From Magnetospirillum sp. (GTDB taxonomy: Bacteria; Pseudomonadota; Alphaproteobacteria; Rhodospirillales; Magnetospirillaceae), in assembly GCA_016212565.1 (NCBI GenBank), contig JACRFY010000151.1:1-32381 (forward strand): a stretch of DNA of 32,381 bases. The letters are read 5' to 3'. The first letter of the stretch is position 1. Each line of letters starts with the position of its first letter. Positions 15,146-24,514 of the stretch are shown here, in pieces. Under the pieces are notes generated by a model. The model was not told the DNA's origin. It saw only the letters and a list, made by a program, of their open reading frames with translations, and did not search any database. Both the position numbers and the translations under genes were made by a program.

Positions 15146-15978
15146 TCCCTACCGGCAAAGCCCGATTGGCCGGCGTCCTCGGATGGCCGGTGAGCCATTC
15201 CCGCTCCCCCCGATTGCACGGCTTCTGGCTCGACCGCCTGGGCATCGACGGCGCCTATGTGCCGCTGGCGGTGCGGCCCGAGGATCTGGCCGACGCCGTT
15301 GCCGTCCTCCCCAAGCTGGGTTTTTCCGGCGCCAATCTCACCGTGCCGCATAAGGAGGCGGCGCTGAAGCTGGTCGACGATCTCGATCCGCTGGCCGAGC
15401 GGATCGGCGCCGTCAACACCCTGGTGGTTCGGCCCGATGGCACGATCGAAGGGCGAAATACCGACGCCTACGGCTTTCTTGAGAACCTCCGCCGTGGTGC
15501 GCCGACCTGGCGTCCCGAAAACGGGCCCGCGGTCGTGTTGGGTGCCGGCGGTGCGGCGCGGGCGGTGGTTGCCGCGTTGGCCGCGGCTGGCGTCACCGAA
15601 ATCCGGATCATCAACCGCTCCGCGGACCGCGCACAGGCCCTGGCCGGATCCCTGGGCGGCCAGGCGGTGGTTTGGGCCGAGCGCCACGCGGCCCTCCGCG
15701 ATGCCGCGGTGCTGGTCAACACCACCACGCTGGGGATGAGCGGCCAGCCGCCGCTGGATCTTGCTCTCGACAGCCTGCCGGTGACGGCGGTGGTCAACGA
15801 TATCGTCTACGTGCCGCTGGACACGCCGCTGCTGGCGGCGGCTCGGGAACGGGGAAATACCACGGTCGATGGGCTCGGCATGCTGCTGTGGCAAGCGGTG
15901 CCCGGCTTCGAGGCGTGGTTCGGCGTTCGCCCGGAGGTCGACGCCGAATTGCGCACCTTCGTCCTCGGCGAACGATGA
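15142..15978 (+). CDS. aroE: Shikimate dehydrogenase (NADP+)
   Basis: A 278-residue enzyme reducing 3-dehydroshikimate to shikimate in the aromatic amino acid pathway. The N-terminal substrate domain has GWPVSHSRSPRLHGFWL and NLTVPHKEAA with catalytic K71. The catalytic partner D108 is in NTDAYGF, and the NADP-binding loop is GAGGAARAV with NRS following, which fits NADP preference. The C-terminal GLGMLLWQAVPGFEAWFG is also typical. The ATG at 15142 overlaps the maf stop and the end overlaps coaE by four bases. Length is standard for the AroE class rather than YdiB. Confidence 0.96.
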   Translation: MIPTGKARLAGVLGWPVSHSRSPRLHGFWLDRLGIDGAYVPLAVRPEDLADAVAVLPKLGFSGANLTVPHKEAALKLVDDLDPLAERIGAVNTLVVRPDGTIEGRNTDAYGFLENLRRGAPTWRPENGPAVVLGAGGAARAVVAALAAAGVTEIRIINRSADRAQALAGSLGGQAVVWAERHAALRDAAVLVNTTTLGMSGQPPLDLALDSLPVTAVVNDIVYVPLDTPLLAAARERGNTTVDGLGMLLWQAVPGFEAWFGVRPEVDAELRTFVLGER

Positions 15979-16619
15979 CGATTCTCGGCCTCACCGGCTC
16001 CATCGGCATGGGTAAGAGTACGGCGGCGGCGATGCTGCGCCGGTTCGGTCTGCCCGTCCACGATGCCGATGCCACCGTTCACCGCCTTTTGGGTGCCGGG
16101 GGCGCCGCCGTCGCTGCCGTCGAGGCGGCCTTTCCCGGCGTGACGGTCGCCAACGCCATCGACCGCGCCGCGCTCGCCGACAGAGTCTTCGGACACCCGG
16201 AGGCGCTGCGGAGCCTGGAGGCGATTCTTCATCCTTTGGTTCGCGCCGCGGAGACGGCGTTTCTCCGCCGCCACCGCCGCCGTCGAACTCCGCTGGTGGT
16301 GCTGGACATTCCGCTGCTGTTCGAAACCGGCGGCGAAGCCCGCTGCGACGCGGTGGCGGTGGTCACCTGCCCGGCGTTTCTTCAGGAGCAACGGGTCCAG
16401 CGCCGTCCGGGCATGACCCGAGGCCGGCTGGCGGCAATTCGTGCCCAGCAGATGCCCGATGCCGAGAAGCGGCGCCGCGCGACCTTCGTCATTCCCAGCG
16501 GCCTTGGCCGGCGAGAGACCTTGCGCCGGTTGGCGGCGGCAGTCACAGTGCTGCGGTCCCTCCACAAGCCCCCCGGCCATGCGCGAAATCGTCCTCGATA
16601 CCGAAACCACCGGCTTTGA
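15975..16619 (+). CDS. coaE: Dephospho-CoA kinase
   Basis: A 214-residue P-loop kinase catalysing the final step of coenzyme A synthesis. The N-terminus ILGLTGSIGMGKST places the Walker A motif at residues 8-16. HDADATVH, ILHPLVR, LDIPLLFETGGE and the RPGMTRGRLAAIRAQQMPDAEKRRRA lid region follow the family pattern. The ATG overlaps the aroE stop. The C-terminus is unusual: the last residues are very basic and overlap the start of dnaQ by 41 bases in another frame, longer than the four-base overlaps elsewhere in this operon. Order aroE-coaE-dnaQ is standard near alphaproteobacterial origins. Confidence 0.95.
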   Translation: MTILGLTGSIGMGKSTAAAMLRRFGLPVHDADATVHRLLGAGGAAVAAVEAAFPGVTVANAIDRAALADRVFGHPEALRSLEAILHPLVRAAETAFLRRHRRRRTPLVVLDIPLLFETGGEARCDAVAVVTCPAFLQEQRVQRRPGMTRGRLAAIRAQQMPDAEKRRRATFVIPSGLGRRETLRRLAAAVTVLRSLHKPPGHARNRPRYRNHRL

Positions 16620-17262
16620 CCCCCTTTCCGGCCATCGGGTGGTCGAGATCGGCTGCGTCGAACTGTTCAATCACCTGCCCACCGGCCAGATCTTCCACAA
16701 ATACCTCAATCCAGAGCGCGACATGCCCGAAGAGGCCTTTCGCGTCCACGGGCTGTCGGCGAGCTTCCTCGCCAACCATCCGCTGTTTTCGGCGGTGGCG
16801 GTCGAATTCCTGACGTTCATCGGCGACGATCCGCTGATCATTCACAACGCCGAATTCGACATGAAGTTTCTCAATGCCGAGCTGGTGCGCGCCGGGCTTA
16901 CGCCGCTGCCGATGAAGCGGGCCATCGACACGGTGCCGATCGCGCGCAAGAAATACCCCGGCGCCCAGGCCAGTCTCGACGCCCTCTGCCGTCGCTTCGA
17001 AATCGACAACACCCACCGCACCCATCATGGTGCGCTGCTCGACGCCGAGCTGCTGGCCGAGGTCTATCTGCAACTGATCGGCGGGCGCCAGCCGGGTTTG
17101 GCCTTGGCGGCCGACAAGACGCCGGCCCAAGTCGTCGCCGCCAAGATCGAACGCTTGCGCCGGGACCCGCGTCCCCACGCGGCGACGGCCGAGGAACTGG
17201 AGGCCCACGCCGCCTTCGTCGGCAAGATCAAGAAGGCGATCTGGCTGAAGGACGAAGGTTAG
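16579..17262 (+). CDS. dnaQ: DNA polymerase III epsilon subunit (proofreading exonuclease)
   Basis: A 227-residue 3'-5' exonuclease of the DEDDh family. Exo I is DTETTGFD with D7 and E9, Exo II is HNAEFDMKFLN, and Exo III is HHGALLDAELLAEVY. It removes misincorporated nucleotides as part of the polymerase III core. The C-terminal tail (from about residue 180) is the polymerase-binding segment. The start at 16579, MREIVLDTETTG, matches family N-termini. It ends 11 bases before the convergent hslU stop, with no clear terminator between them. Confidence 0.96.
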   Translation: MREIVLDTETTGFDPLSGHRVVEIGCVELFNHLPTGQIFHKYLNPERDMPEEAFRVHGLSASFLANHPLFSAVAVEFLTFIGDDPLIIHNAEFDMKFLNAELVRAGLTPLPMKRAIDTVPIARKKYPGAQASLDALCRRFEIDNTHRTHHGALLDAELLAEVYLQLIGGRQPGLALAADKTPAQVVAAKIERLRRDPRPHAATAEELEAHAAFVGKIKKAIWLKDEG

Positions 17263-17273
17263 CGCGCTCGCCC

Positions 17274-18593
17274 CTACAAAATGAACTTTGCCAGATCGGC
17301 CTTCTTCGCCAATTCGCCGACCCGCTCCTCGACCAGTTGCGCGGTGATCTGTACCGCGGTGCCCGGCGTCTGATCGGGGGCGGTGAAACTGATCTCTTCG
17401 AGCAACCGTTCCATCACCGTCTGCAGGCGCCGCGCACCGATATTCTCCACCGCGCGATTGATCTCGGCGGCGAGGTCGGCGATGGCGGCGATGGCGTCGT
17501 CGTCGAACGACAGGTCCACCTCTTCGGTGGCCAACAGGGCGCGGTACTGCTTGATCAGCGACGCCTCCGGCTCGGTGAGGATGCGGACGAAATCATCCCG
17601 GGTCAGGGCCTGCAACTCGACCCGGATCGGCAGGCGGCCCTGGAGCTCGGGCAGCAGGTCCGACGGCTTGGCGAGATGGAAGGCTCCCGAGGCAATGAAC
17701 AGGATGTGGTCGGTACGCACATTGCCGTGCTTGGTTGCCACCGTCGTGCCTTCGATCAGCGGCAGCAGGTCGCGCTGCACGCCTTCGCGGCTGACGTCGC
17801 CGGTGATGTGATGCTCGGACGAACGGGCGCAGATCTTGTCGATCTCGTCGAGGAAGACGATGCCGTTGTTCTCCACCGCCCAGATCGCGTCCTTGACCAC
17901 CGCCTCCTGATCGAGCAGACGGTCGGATTCCTCGGCCAGCAAAACCCCGGCGGCATCCTTGACCGTCATCCGCCGTGGTTTGGTGCGGCCGCCGCCCAGG
18001 GCCTTGCCGAGCATGTCGGAGAGGTTGATCATGCCCATCTGGGCACCGGGCATGCCGGGGATTTCGAAGGTGGGCATGCCGCCGCCGGAATCGGCGACGT
18101 GAATTTCCACCTCTTTGTCGTCGAGCGCCCCTTCGCGCAGCATTTTGCGGAACTTCTGCCGCGTGTCGGCGGACGCGGTCTCGCCCACCAAGGCATCGAG
18201 CAGGCGTTCCTCGGCGGCGATTTCCGCCTTCGCCGCCACCTGTTTGCGCAGGCGTTCGCGGGTCATGCCGATGGCGATCTCGATCAGATCGCGGACGATC
18301 TGCTCGACATCGCGGCCGACATAGCCGACCTCGGTGAACTTGGTCGCCTCGACCTTGAGAAACGGCGCCTGAGCCAGCCGCGCGAGGCGGCGGGCGATCT
18401 CCGTCTTGCCGACGCCGGTGGGGCCGATCATCAGGATGTTCTTGGGCAGAACCTCCTCCTTCAGACCTTCGGGCAATTGCTGACGGCGCCAGCGGTTGCG
18501 CAGCGCGATGGCCACCGCCCGCTTGGCATCGTGCTGACCGACGATGTAGCGGTCGAGTTCGGAGACGATCTCACGCGGGCTGAAGGCGGTCAT
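17274..18593 (-). CDS. hslU: HslU ATPase subunit of the HslUV protease
   Basis: A 439-residue AAA+ unfoldase (ClpY). The N-terminus [31 protein letters not shown] is diagnostic. Walker A GPTGVGKT is at residues 57-64, followed by the VGYVGRDVE pore motif. The intermediate I-domain (about 110-240) contains a methionine- and glycine-rich stretch around [18 protein letters not shown], and Walker B is [11 protein letters not shown]. The C-terminus LAKFIL is the hydrophobic tail that docks into HslV and activates it. Its ATG overlaps the hslV stop by four bases (ATGA), so the two subunits are made together. Confidence 0.98.
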   Translation of the reverse strand: MTAFSPREIVSELDRYIVGQHDAKRAVAIALRNRWRRQQLPEGLKEEVLPKNILMIGPTGVGKTEIARRLARLAQAPFLKVEATKFTEVGYVGRDVEQIVRDLIEIAIGMTRERLRKQVAAKAEIAAEERLLDALVGETASADTRQKFRKMLREGALDDKEVEIHVADSGGGMPTFEIPGMPGAQMGMINLSDMLGKALGGGRTKPRRMTVKDAAGVLLAEESDRLLDQEAVVKDAIWAVENNGIVFLDEIDKICARSSEHHITGDVSREGVQRDLLPLIEGTTVATKHGNVRTDHILFIASGAFHLAKPSDLLPELQGRLPIRVELQALTRDDFVRILTEPEASLIKQYRALLATEEVDLSFDDDAIAAIADLAAEINRAVENIGARRLQTVMERLLEEISFTAPDQTPGTAVQITAQLVEERVGELAKKADLAKFIL

Positions 18594-19135
18594 AGGCTTT
18601 CCACCACGATGTTGGTGTTGGTGTAGACGCAAATGCCGGCGGCAACGGCCATCGCCTTGCGGGCGATGGCCTCGGCCTCCAGCCCCTCGATGTCGATCAG
18701 CGCCCGGGCGGCGGCCAAGGCGTAATTGCCGCCCGAACCGATGCCGATCAGGCCGTCCTCCGGCTCGAGGACGTCGCCCTGTCCGGTCAGGACCAGCGAC
18801 ACGTCCTTGTCGGCCACCGCCATCATCGCTTCGAGGCGGCGCAGGTAGCGGTCGGTGCGCCAGTCCTTGGCCAGCTCGACGCAGGCGCGGGTGAGTTGGC
18901 CGGGATGCTTCTCCAGCTTGCCCTCCAGGCGTTCGAGCAGGGTAAAGGCGTCGGCGGTGGCGCCGGCGAAGCCGACCAGAATGGTGCCGCCGCCAATGCG
19001 GCGCACCTTGCGGGCGTTGGCCTTGATCACCGTCTGGCCCAGGCTGACCTGGCCATCGCCGGCCAGCACCACCTGGGCTCCCTTGCGGACGCAGAGAATG
19101 GTGGTGCCGTGCCAGGAAGGAAGTGTTTCGGACAT
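18590..19135 (-). CDS. hslV: HslV peptidase subunit of the HslUV protease
   Basis: A 181-residue threonine peptidase (ClpQ) related to proteasome beta subunits. The sequence [12 protein letters not shown] places the catalytic threonine at T11 after removal of a ten-residue propeptide; such short propeptides are usual in alphaproteobacteria. [24 protein letters not shown] and [15 protein letters not shown] are family blocks. The ATG at 19135 fits the family. The frame stays open to 19210 without further conservation. A weak promoter candidate lies at 19170-19197. The gene pair is divergent from the his operon across a 187-base gap. Confidence 0.97.
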   Translation of the reverse strand: MSETLPSWHGTTILCVRKGAQVVLAGDGQVSLGQTVIKANARKVRRIGGGTILVGFAGATADAFTLLERLEGKLEKHPGQLTRACVELAKDWRTDRYLRRLEAMMAVADKDVSLVLTGQGDVLEPEDGLIGIGSGGNYALAAARALIDIEGLEAEAIARKAMAVAAGICVYTNTNIVVESL

Positions 19136-19169
19136 GGAATATTCTCTGCCAGCGAGGATTGCGTCGGCG

Positions 19170-19197
19170 ATGATAGCAAAGGCCGGCTCCCCGTCCA
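19170..19197 (-). promoter_or_regulatory. Candidate promoter of hslVU
   Basis: On the minus strand TGGACG (19197-19192), a 16-base spacer and TATCAT (19175-19170, five of six). The -35 is weak. No convincing heat-shock sigma-32 sequence was found for this operon. Confidence 0.35.
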
Positions 19198-19200
19198 TCC

Positions 19201-19212
19201 CCGCTGGCAACA
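19201..19212 (+). repeat. Direct repeat CCGCTGGCAACA, copy 1
   Basis: A 12-base sequence repeated exactly at 19257-19268 in the gap between the divergent hslV and hisB genes. Its core CGCTGGCA also occurs inverted at 19147-19154, so the three copies could be an operator. Confidence 0.5.
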
Positions 19213-19256
19213 GATAGGCGCGCCCAGGCCGAATGGAAGGGGTGTCCCTCCTCCCG

Positions 19257-19268
19257 CCGCTGGCAACA
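19257..19268 (+). repeat. Direct repeat CCGCTGGCAACA, copy 2
   Basis: Second exact copy, 56 bases after the first and 55 bases before the hisB start codon. Confidence 0.5.
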
Positions 19269-19322
19269 CCCCATCTTTCCTGCTAGTTAAGGCAAACCCC
19301 GTGACCGAGGAAGGCAGCAGCC

Positions 19323-19910
19323 ATGCGCAAGGCGGCTATCGAGCGCAACACCACCGAGACCCGCATTGCCGCGTCGGTCGATCTCGACGGATCCGGCCGC
19401 TATGCGGTCAAGACCGGGATCGGCTTCCTCGACCATATGCTGGAACAGTTGTCGCGCCATTCGCTGATCGACCTCGACGTTACCGCAGTGGGCGATCTGC
19501 ACATCGACTTCCACCATACCACCGAGGATTCGGCGATCACCATCGGCCAGGCGGTCGCCAAAGCGCTGGGCGAGCGCAAGGGCATCTGCCGCTACGGCTC
19601 GGCCCTGGTGCCGATGGACGAGACCCTGGTCCGGGTGGCTCTCGACCTTTCCAATCGTCCTTATCTGGTGTGGCGGGTCGAGTTTCGTCGCGACAAGGTC
19701 GGCGACATGGACACCGAGCTGTTCAAGGAGTGGTTCCAGGCCTTCGCCAGCGCCGCCGGGGCGACGCTGCATGTCGAGTGCCTGTACGGCGACAACAACC
19801 ATCACATCGTCGAGGCCTGTTTCAAGGGCCTGGCCCGGGCGCTGCGCGCGGCGGTCGAAATCGACCCGCGCAAGGCCGATGCGGTGCCTTCGACCAAGGG
19901 AACGCTGTGA
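19323..19910 (+). CDS. hisB: Imidazoleglycerol-phosphate dehydratase
   Basis: A 195-residue monofunctional dehydratase for the sixth step of histidine synthesis. Metal-binding and catalytic motifs are present: [22 protein letters not shown] and [18 protein letters not shown]. There is no N-terminal phosphatase domain as in E. coli HisB, so histidinol phosphatase must be encoded elsewhere. The ATG at 19323 gives the standard N-terminus [14 protein letters not shown]. It is the first gene of a hisB-hisH-hisA-hisF-hisE operon and overlaps hisH by one base (TGATG). Confidence 0.97.
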   Translation: MRKAAIERNTTETRIAASVDLDGSGRYAVKTGIGFLDHMLEQLSRHSLIDLDVTAVGDLHIDFHHTTEDSAITIGQAVAKALGERKGICRYGSALVPMDETLVRVALDLSNRPYLVWRVEFRRDKVGDMDTELFKEWFQAFASAAGATLHVECLYGDNNHHIVEACFKGLARALRAAVEIDPRKADAVPSTKGTL

Positions 19911-20554
19911 TGCGGGTCGCCATCGTCGATTACGGCTCCGGCAATCTGCGCTCTGCGGCCAAGGCCTTCGAGCGGGTGGTGGCCGAGGCTGGCCTGGGGG
20001 CCAAAGTGACGGTGACCGCGGACGCGGACGTTGTTGCCCGCGCCGACCGCATCGTCCTGCCCGGCGTCGGCGCCTTCGCCGATTGCAAGGCGGGCCTGCT
20101 CGCCTTGCCGGGGATGGTCGAGGCGATGAGCGAGCAGGTGCTCGAGCGCGGGCGGCCCTTTCTCGGGATCTGCGTCGGCATGCAATTGCTGGCGACCACC
20201 GGCAAAGAGCACGGCATCCACGCCGGCCTCGATTGGATTCCCGGCGAAGTCCTGCCGATTACCCCGTCCGATGCGGCACTGAAGGTGCCCCACATGGGGT
20301 GGAACGAACTGGCCTTCGTCCCCGGCCGCCATCCGTTGCTCGCCGATCTGCCCGAAAACCCGCACGCCTACTTCGTCCATTCCTACCGCTTTGCCTGTGC
20401 CGAGCCGCGTCATTCCTTGGCGCGGGTCGATTACGGCGGGCCGATCACGGCGGTGGTGGGCAAGGACAGTATCGTCGGTACCCAATTCCATCCCGAGAAG
20501 AGCCAGGCTACCGGGTTGAAGGTGATCGAGAATTTTCTGCGCTGGAGTCCATAG
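19910..20554 (+). CDS. hisH: Imidazole glycerol phosphate synthase, glutaminase subunit
   Basis: A 214-residue class I glutamine amidotransferase that supplies ammonia to HisF. The catalytic triad is visible: C88 in GICVGMQLL, and H194 and E196 in QFHPEKSQ. The N-terminal [13 protein letters not shown] and the glycine loop [10 protein letters not shown] are typical. The ATG at 19910 shares a base with the hisB stop; hisA follows after five bases. It works as a heterodimer with HisF, encoded in the same operon. Confidence 0.97.
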   Translation: MRVAIVDYGSGNLRSAAKAFERVVAEAGLGAKVTVTADADVVARADRIVLPGVGAFADCKAGLLALPGMVEAMSEQVLERGRPFLGICVGMQLLATTGKEHGIHAGLDWIPGEVLPITPSDAALKVPHMGWNELAFVPGRHPLLADLPENPHAYFVHSYRFACAEPRHSLARVDYGGPITAVVGKDSIVGTQFHPEKSQATGLKVIENFLRWSP

Positions 20555-20559
20555 GGCCC

Positions 20560-21291
20560 ATGATTCTCTACCCTGCCATCGATCTCAAGGACGGCGTCTG
20601 CGTCCGTCTCAAGCTTGGCCTGATGGACCAGGCCACCGTTTTCAACACCGATCCCGGCGCCCAGGCACGCGACTTCGCCGCCGCCGGGGCGGAGTGGATC
20701 CATGTCGTCGACCTCAACGGCGCCTTTGCCGGCAAGCCGGTCAATGCCGCTGCGGTCGACGCGATTCTGAAGGCCGTTTCGGTTCCGGTCCAACTTGGCG
20801 GGGGCATTCGCGACCTGACGACCATCGAGGCTTGGCTGACCCGCGGCGTGGCCCGCGTCATTCTTGGCACCGTGGCGCTGAAGAATCCGGAGCTGGTCAA
20901 GGACGCCTGCAAGCGCTTCCCCGGTCGGGTGGCGGTGGGCATCGACGCCAAGGGGGGACGCGTGGCTGTGGAAGGCTGGGCCGAGACCGCGGACATTACC
21001 GTTACCGAGTTGGCGCTGAAGTTCGAGGACGCCGGGGCCGCGGCGATCATCTATACCGATATCGACCGCGACGGCGTGCTGAGCGGTCCCAACGTCGCCG
21101 CCACGGCGGCGCTGGCGGCCGCCATCACCACGCCGGTGATCGCCTCGGGCGGCGTGTCGTCGCTGGACGACCTCCGCGCCCTGAAGGCGGTGGGCGGCAT
21201 CGACGGGGTCATTTCCGGCCGCGCGCTCTATGACGGGCGGATCGACCTGGCGAGTGCCCTGGCACTGCTCAAGGAGCAGGCACCATGCTGA
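20560..21291 (+). CDS. hisA: Phosphoribosylformimino-5-aminoimidazole carboxamide ribotide isomerase
   Basis: A 243-residue TIM-barrel enzyme (ProFAR isomerase), fourth step of histidine synthesis. Catalytic D8 is in [33 protein letters not shown] and [11 protein letters not shown] show the two half-barrel phosphate-binding repeats. The ATG at 20560 lies five bases after hisH, and the end overlaps hisF by seven bases. Confidence 0.97.
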   Translation: MILYPAIDLKDGVCVRLKLGLMDQATVFNTDPGAQARDFAAAGAEWIHVVDLNGAFAGKPVNAAAVDAILKAVSVPVQLGGGIRDLTTIEAWLTRGVARVILGTVALKNPELVKDACKRFPGRVAVGIDAKGGRVAVEGWAETADITVTELALKFEDAGAAAIIYTDIDRDGVLSGPNVAATAALAAAITTPVIASGGVSSLDDLRALKAVGGIDGVISGRALYDGRIDLASALALLKEQAPC

Positions 21292-22046
21292 AGATGCGGG
21301 TCATTCCCTGCCTCGACGTCAAGGACGGCCGCGTGGTCAAGGGGGTCAACTTCGTCGATCTGGTCGACGCCGGCGATCCGGTCGAGCAGGCCAAGATCTA
21401 CGACCGCGCCGGCGCCGACGAGTTGACCTTTCTCGATATCACCGCCAGTTCCGACAATCGCGACACCATCTACGACGTGGTCGGGCGCACCGCCGAGGCC
21501 TGTTTCATGCCGTTGACCGTCGGCGGCGGCGTGCGCCAGGTCGAGGACATCCGCAAATTGCTGTTGGCCGGGGCCGACAAGGTGTCGATCAACACCGCCG
21601 CCGTCTTCCGTCCCGAATTCGTCCAGGAAGCGGCAGAGAAATTCGGCAGCCAGTGCAACGTCGTCGCCATCGACGCCAAGCAGACCGCGCCGGGAAAATT
21701 CGAGATCTTCACCCATGGCGGCCGCAAGCCCACCGGTATCGACGCCGTCGCATGGGCCCGGCGGATGGCGGAGTACGGGGCCGGCGAGATTCTTCTGACG
21801 TCGATGGATCGCGACGGGACCAAGCAGGGATTCAACCTGCCGCTGACCCGGGCCGTGGCCGATGCGGTCGGCATTCCGGTCATTGCCTCGGGCGGGGTCG
21901 GCACCCTCGAACATCTGGTCGAGGGCATCCGCGATGGGCACGCGACGGCCGTCCTGGCGGCCTCGATCTTCCATTTCGGAACCTTTTCCATCGCCGAGGC
22001 CAAGGCCCACATGGCCGCCGCCGGCATTCCGGTCCGGCCGGTGTGA
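21285..22046 (+). CDS. hisF: Imidazole glycerol phosphate synthase, cyclase subunit
   Basis: A 253-residue TIM-barrel cyclase that joins ammonia from HisH to PRFAR, giving imidazole glycerol phosphate and AICAR. Catalytic D11 is in [47 protein letters not shown] and [11 protein letters not shown] are diagnostic. The start [11 protein letters not shown] at 21285 overlaps hisA by seven bases; an internal ATG three codons later would also work. Confidence 0.97.
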   Translation: MLKMRVIPCLDVKDGRVVKGVNFVDLVDAGDPVEQAKIYDRAGADELTFLDITASSDNRDTIYDVVGRTAEACFMPLTVGGGVRQVEDIRKLLLAGADKVSINTAAVFRPEFVQEAAEKFGSQCNVVAIDAKQTAPGKFEIFTHGGRKPTGIDAVAWARRMAEYGAGEILLTSMDRDGTKQGFNLPLTRAVADAVGIPVIASGGVGTLEHLVEGIRDGHATAVLAASIFHFGTFSIAEAKAHMAAAGIPVRPV

Positions 22047-22060
22047 GCAAAGGAGTGGCC

Positions 22061-22378
22061 ATGACCCACGCCCTCGACGATCTGTTTTCGGTAATTGCGG
22101 CCCGCCAGGGTGCCGATCCGGAAACGTCCTATACCGCCAAGCTGTTCGCCAAGGGACGGCACAAGATTGCCCAGAAAGTGGGCGAGGAGGCGGTGGAGAC
22201 GGTGATCGCCGCCGTCGCCCTCGACGCCAAGGCCGTCACGGCGGAAAGTGCCGACCTGCTCTATCACCTGTTGGTGCTGTGGGCGGCGACCGGGGTGGCT
22301 CCCGGCGATGTGTGGGCCGAGCTGGAACGGCGCACCGGAACCTCCGGGATCGCCGAAAAGAATGCGCGCAACGCCTGA
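22061..22378 (+). CDS. hisE: Phosphoribosyl-ATP diphosphatase
   Basis: A 105-residue all-helical MazG-like pyrophosphohydrolase, second step of histidine synthesis. [28 protein letters not shown] contains the metal-binding E-x-x-E pattern, and [12 protein letters not shown] follows. It is monofunctional, not fused to HisI. The ATG at 22061 has AGGAG six bases upstream and is 14 bases after hisF. hisG, hisD, hisC and hisI are not in the window. Confidence 0.96.
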   Translation: MTHALDDLFSVIAARQGADPETSYTAKLFAKGRHKIAQKVGEEAVETVIAAVALDAKAVTAESADLLYHLLVLWAATGVAPGDVWAELERRTGTSGIAEKNARNA

Positions 22379-22391
22379 GGAGGGACCGGGA

Positions 22392-22760
22392 ATGGCTTAC
22401 GACCCCAACAACATCTTCGCCCGGATTCTCAGGGGCGAAATCCCCTGCAACAAGGTTTACGAGGACGACCACACCCTGGCCTTCCACGACATCCATCCCC
22501 AGGCCCCGGTTCATGTGCTGGTGATTCCCAAGGGCGCCTACGAATCGATGAACGACTTCAGCGAGCGGGCCTCGGATGCCGAGATCGCCGCGCTGTTCCG
22601 GGCCGTGCGCAAGGTGGCCGGGATGGTGGGGGTCGATGCGGAGGGGTGGCGAATGCTGGCCAATGTCGGCGCCAATGGCGGCCAGGAAGTGCCGCATCTG
22701 CACCTCCACGTTTTTGGCGGTCGCCGGTTGGGGCCGATGTTGACCAAGCCGGTGGCCTGA
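22392..22760 (+). CDS. hinT: HIT family purine nucleoside phosphoramidase
   Basis: A 122-residue histidine-triad protein. The triad HLHLHVFGG places H102, H104 and H106, with the catalytic residue in the middle of the run, and [19 protein letters not shown] is the usual N-terminus. HinT enzymes cleave adenosine phosphoramidates and aminoacyl-adenylates. It begins 13 bases after hisE and probably belongs to the same transcript, an arrangement I recall from other alphaproteobacteria. A GC-rich hairpin follows it. Confidence 0.94.
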   Translation: MAYDPNNIFARILRGEIPCNKVYEDDHTLAFHDIHPQAPVHVLVIPKGAYESMNDFSERASDAEIAALFRAVRKVAGMVGVDAEGWRMLANVGANGGQEVPHLHLHVFGGRRLGPMLTKPVA

Positions 22761-22764
22761 AACC

Positions 22765-22793
22765 GAGCCCCGCCCGCGCCGCGGGCGAGGCTC
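22765..22793. terminator. Stem-loop between convergent hinT and secB
   Basis: Twelve-base arms with one mismatch (GAGCCCCGCCCG and CGGGCGAGGCTC) and a 5-base loop fill the gap between the two convergent genes. Neither side has a T run, so it may act with Rho or simply protect 3' ends. Confidence 0.6.
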
Positions 22794-22800
22794 GCATCGA

Positions 22801-23265
22801 TCAAGCGGTTCCGGCGGCATCCTGCTGCATCGCTTCGGCCCGGCTGCGGTAGAGCTGGGCGAAGTCGATCGGCTGGATCATCAGCGGCGGGAAGCCGCCG
22901 TCGCGGGTGGCATCGGCGATGATGGTGCGCGCGAAGGGGAACAGCAGCCGCGGGCACTCGACCAGCAGTACCGCCTGGTGGTGCTCGGGGGGCAGGTTCA
23001 CGGTGAAAACACCGCCATAGGCCAATTCGGCGATGAACACCGGCTTGTCGGCGAGGCTGGCCTCGACCTTCAGATGCAGCACCACCTCGAACAGATTGTC
23101 GCGCAACGGCGAGACGTCGATGTCGACGTGAATCGGGATGTCCGGGCTCTGGTTCTGCATTTCACCAAAAATGGCGGGCGCGCCGGGGACCTCGAACGAC
23201 AGGTCCTTGATATATTGGCCGTTGACGATCAACGGCGGCAGATCGGCGGTGGTGGATTCGGTCAT
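22801..23265 (-). CDS. secB: Protein-export chaperone SecB
   Basis: A 154-residue cytosolic tetrameric chaperone that holds preproteins unfolded and hands them to SecA. LIVNGQYIKDLSFEVPGAP is the family N-terminal strand. ELAYGGVFTV, VECPRLLFPFARTIIADATRDGGFPPLMIQPIDFAQLY is the conserved C-terminal half. The ATG at 23265 matches family starts; the open frame further upstream is not conserved. It lies downstream of fxsA in the same orientation with an 82-base gap. Confidence 0.96.
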   Translation of the reverse strand: MTESTTADLPPLIVNGQYIKDLSFEVPGAPAIFGEMQNQSPDIPIHVDIDVSPLRDNLFEVVLHLKVEASLADKPVFIAELAYGGVFTVNLPPEHHQAVLLVECPRLLFPFARTIIADATRDGGFPPLMIQPIDFAQLYRSRAEAMQQDAAGTA

Positions 23266-23347
23266 AGGTGAAGGTCTCCGTGACGGGCGCCGGCTACGGC
23301 TAGCATGGAACGTCCGCCGACACAAGCTGGGCCCGAGAACGCAACGG

Positions 23348-23779
23348 TCAAGGCTTGCGATCGCGCTCGATCACGCGAAAATCGCCCTCGATCACCGGCG
23401 GTCCGGCGTTGACAGGGCGCACCGCACCGGCCAGACGTCGTGCCAGCCACAGGCGCAGAAGCGCACGCACCGGCGGCAGCAGCAGCGACAAGGCGATCAG
23501 GTCGGTGAGAAATCCCGGCAGCAGCAGCAGCAGACCGGCCACGGCCAGGCATACGGCGTCGAACGCATCGCCGACCGGCACCTCCCCGCGCTGAAGCTGC
23601 TCGCGAATTCGCCACGCGGTGGCCGCACCTTGCGCGCGCAGCAGCGCCAGCCCGGCCATGCCGGCAAGGATGGCGGCGGCGATGGTCGGCAGTACCCCGA
23701 AGGCCTGCGACGACTTGACGAAGAGGGCGATTTCGACCACCGGCAAGGCGATCACCGCCAGCACTATCATCCATGCCAT
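23348..23779 (-). CDS. fxsA: FxsA family membrane protein
   Basis: A 143-residue inner-membrane protein. Hydrophobic helices lie at about residues 2-20, 28-50 and 74-100, with the family pattern PVVEIALFVKSSQAFG in the first and LLLLLPGFLTDLIALSLLLPPVR in the last. In E. coli, FxsA overproduction relieves phage T7 exclusion by F plasmids; the normal role is unclear. The C-terminus VIEGDFRVIERD is typical of alphaproteobacterial members. It is divergent from the timA-like gene across 62 bases. Confidence 0.9.
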   Translation of the reverse strand: MAWMIVLAVIALPVVEIALFVKSSQAFGVLPTIAAAILAGMAGLALLRAQGAATAWRIREQLQRGEVPVGDAFDAVCLAVAGLLLLLPGFLTDLIALSLLLPPVRALLRLWLARRLAGAVRPVNAGPPVIEGDFRVIERDRKP

Positions 23780-23841
23780 GCTTGCTCTTTGTCCTTGTCG
23801 GGCTTATCTGTTGAACCACGCAGCCACTTTGGCCCAGGGTC

Positions 23842-24513
23842 ATGAACGACGGATTCCATCTCCTCGACCTTCTGTTCTTCGCCGTCGCCGCTTTCGTGGT
23901 TCTGCGGTTGCGAAGCGTGCTTGGCCGTCGCACCGGCAGCGAGCGGCCGGCTCCGCCGCAATGGCAACGTCCGACCGATCCCGCCAGTGTCGATAACGTG
24001 ATCGATCTTGCCGCCGCCCGCAAGCCCGCTGCCGAGAATGCCGCCGGACCACCGGTGGGTGGCGTGGCGGCGATCGCGGCCGTGGATGGCAATTTCACGC
24101 CGGACTCCTTCCTTGCCGGGGCCAGGACCGCCTTCGAAATGATCGTTTCGGCCTACGCGGCAGGCGACAAGACGGCGCTGCGGCCGCTGCTGGCCGACGA
24201 GGTTTACCGCCCCTTCGCCGCGGCCATCGATGCCCGCGAGCGCGATGGCGAACGCCTGGAAACCGAACTGGTGGCGATCCGCAAGGCCGAGATCGTCTCG
24301 GCCGGCCTGCAGGGCAGCGTCGCCGTCGTCACCGTTCGCTTCGTCTCCGATCAGGTCAACCTGATCAAGGACGACCAGGGCCGCATCGTCGAAGGCCACC
24401 CCGACCGCGTGACCGATGTGACCGACGAGTGGACCTTCCGCCGCGACACCCTGTCGCCGGATCCCAATTGGCAACTGGCGGCGACCCGGTCGCCCGACGA
24501 CGACCAGGACTGA
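23842..24513 (+). CDS. Tim44/TimA domain-containing membrane-anchored protein
   Basis: A 223-residue protein with one N-terminal membrane helix (about residues 7-22), a linker, and a Tim44-like domain from about residue 85. Features are FTPDSFLAGARTAFEMIVSAYAAGDKTALRPLLADEVYRPF and the conserved TDEWTFRRD near the end. It resembles alphaproteobacterial TimA, the bacterial relative of the mitochondrial import protein Tim44. Its bacterial role is not settled. It starts with an ATG preceded by CAGGG, and mltA begins one base after its stop. Confidence 0.9.
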   Translation: MNDGFHLLDLLFFAVAAFVVLRLRSVLGRRTGSERPAPPQWQRPTDPASVDNVIDLAAARKPAAENAAGPPVGGVAAIAAVDGNFTPDSFLAGARTAFEMIVSAYAAGDKTALRPLLADEVYRPFAAAIDARERDGERLETELVAIRKAEIVSAGLQGSVAVVTVRFVSDQVNLIKDDQGRIVEGHPDRVTDVTDEWTFRRDTLSPDPNWQLAATRSPDDDQD

Positions 24514-24514
24514 C

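Noticed and set aside
19264-19275. CCCCAT-like heat-shock -10 sequence near hslV
   Set aside because: It is on the plus strand facing hisB, not hslV, and no matching -35 is present.
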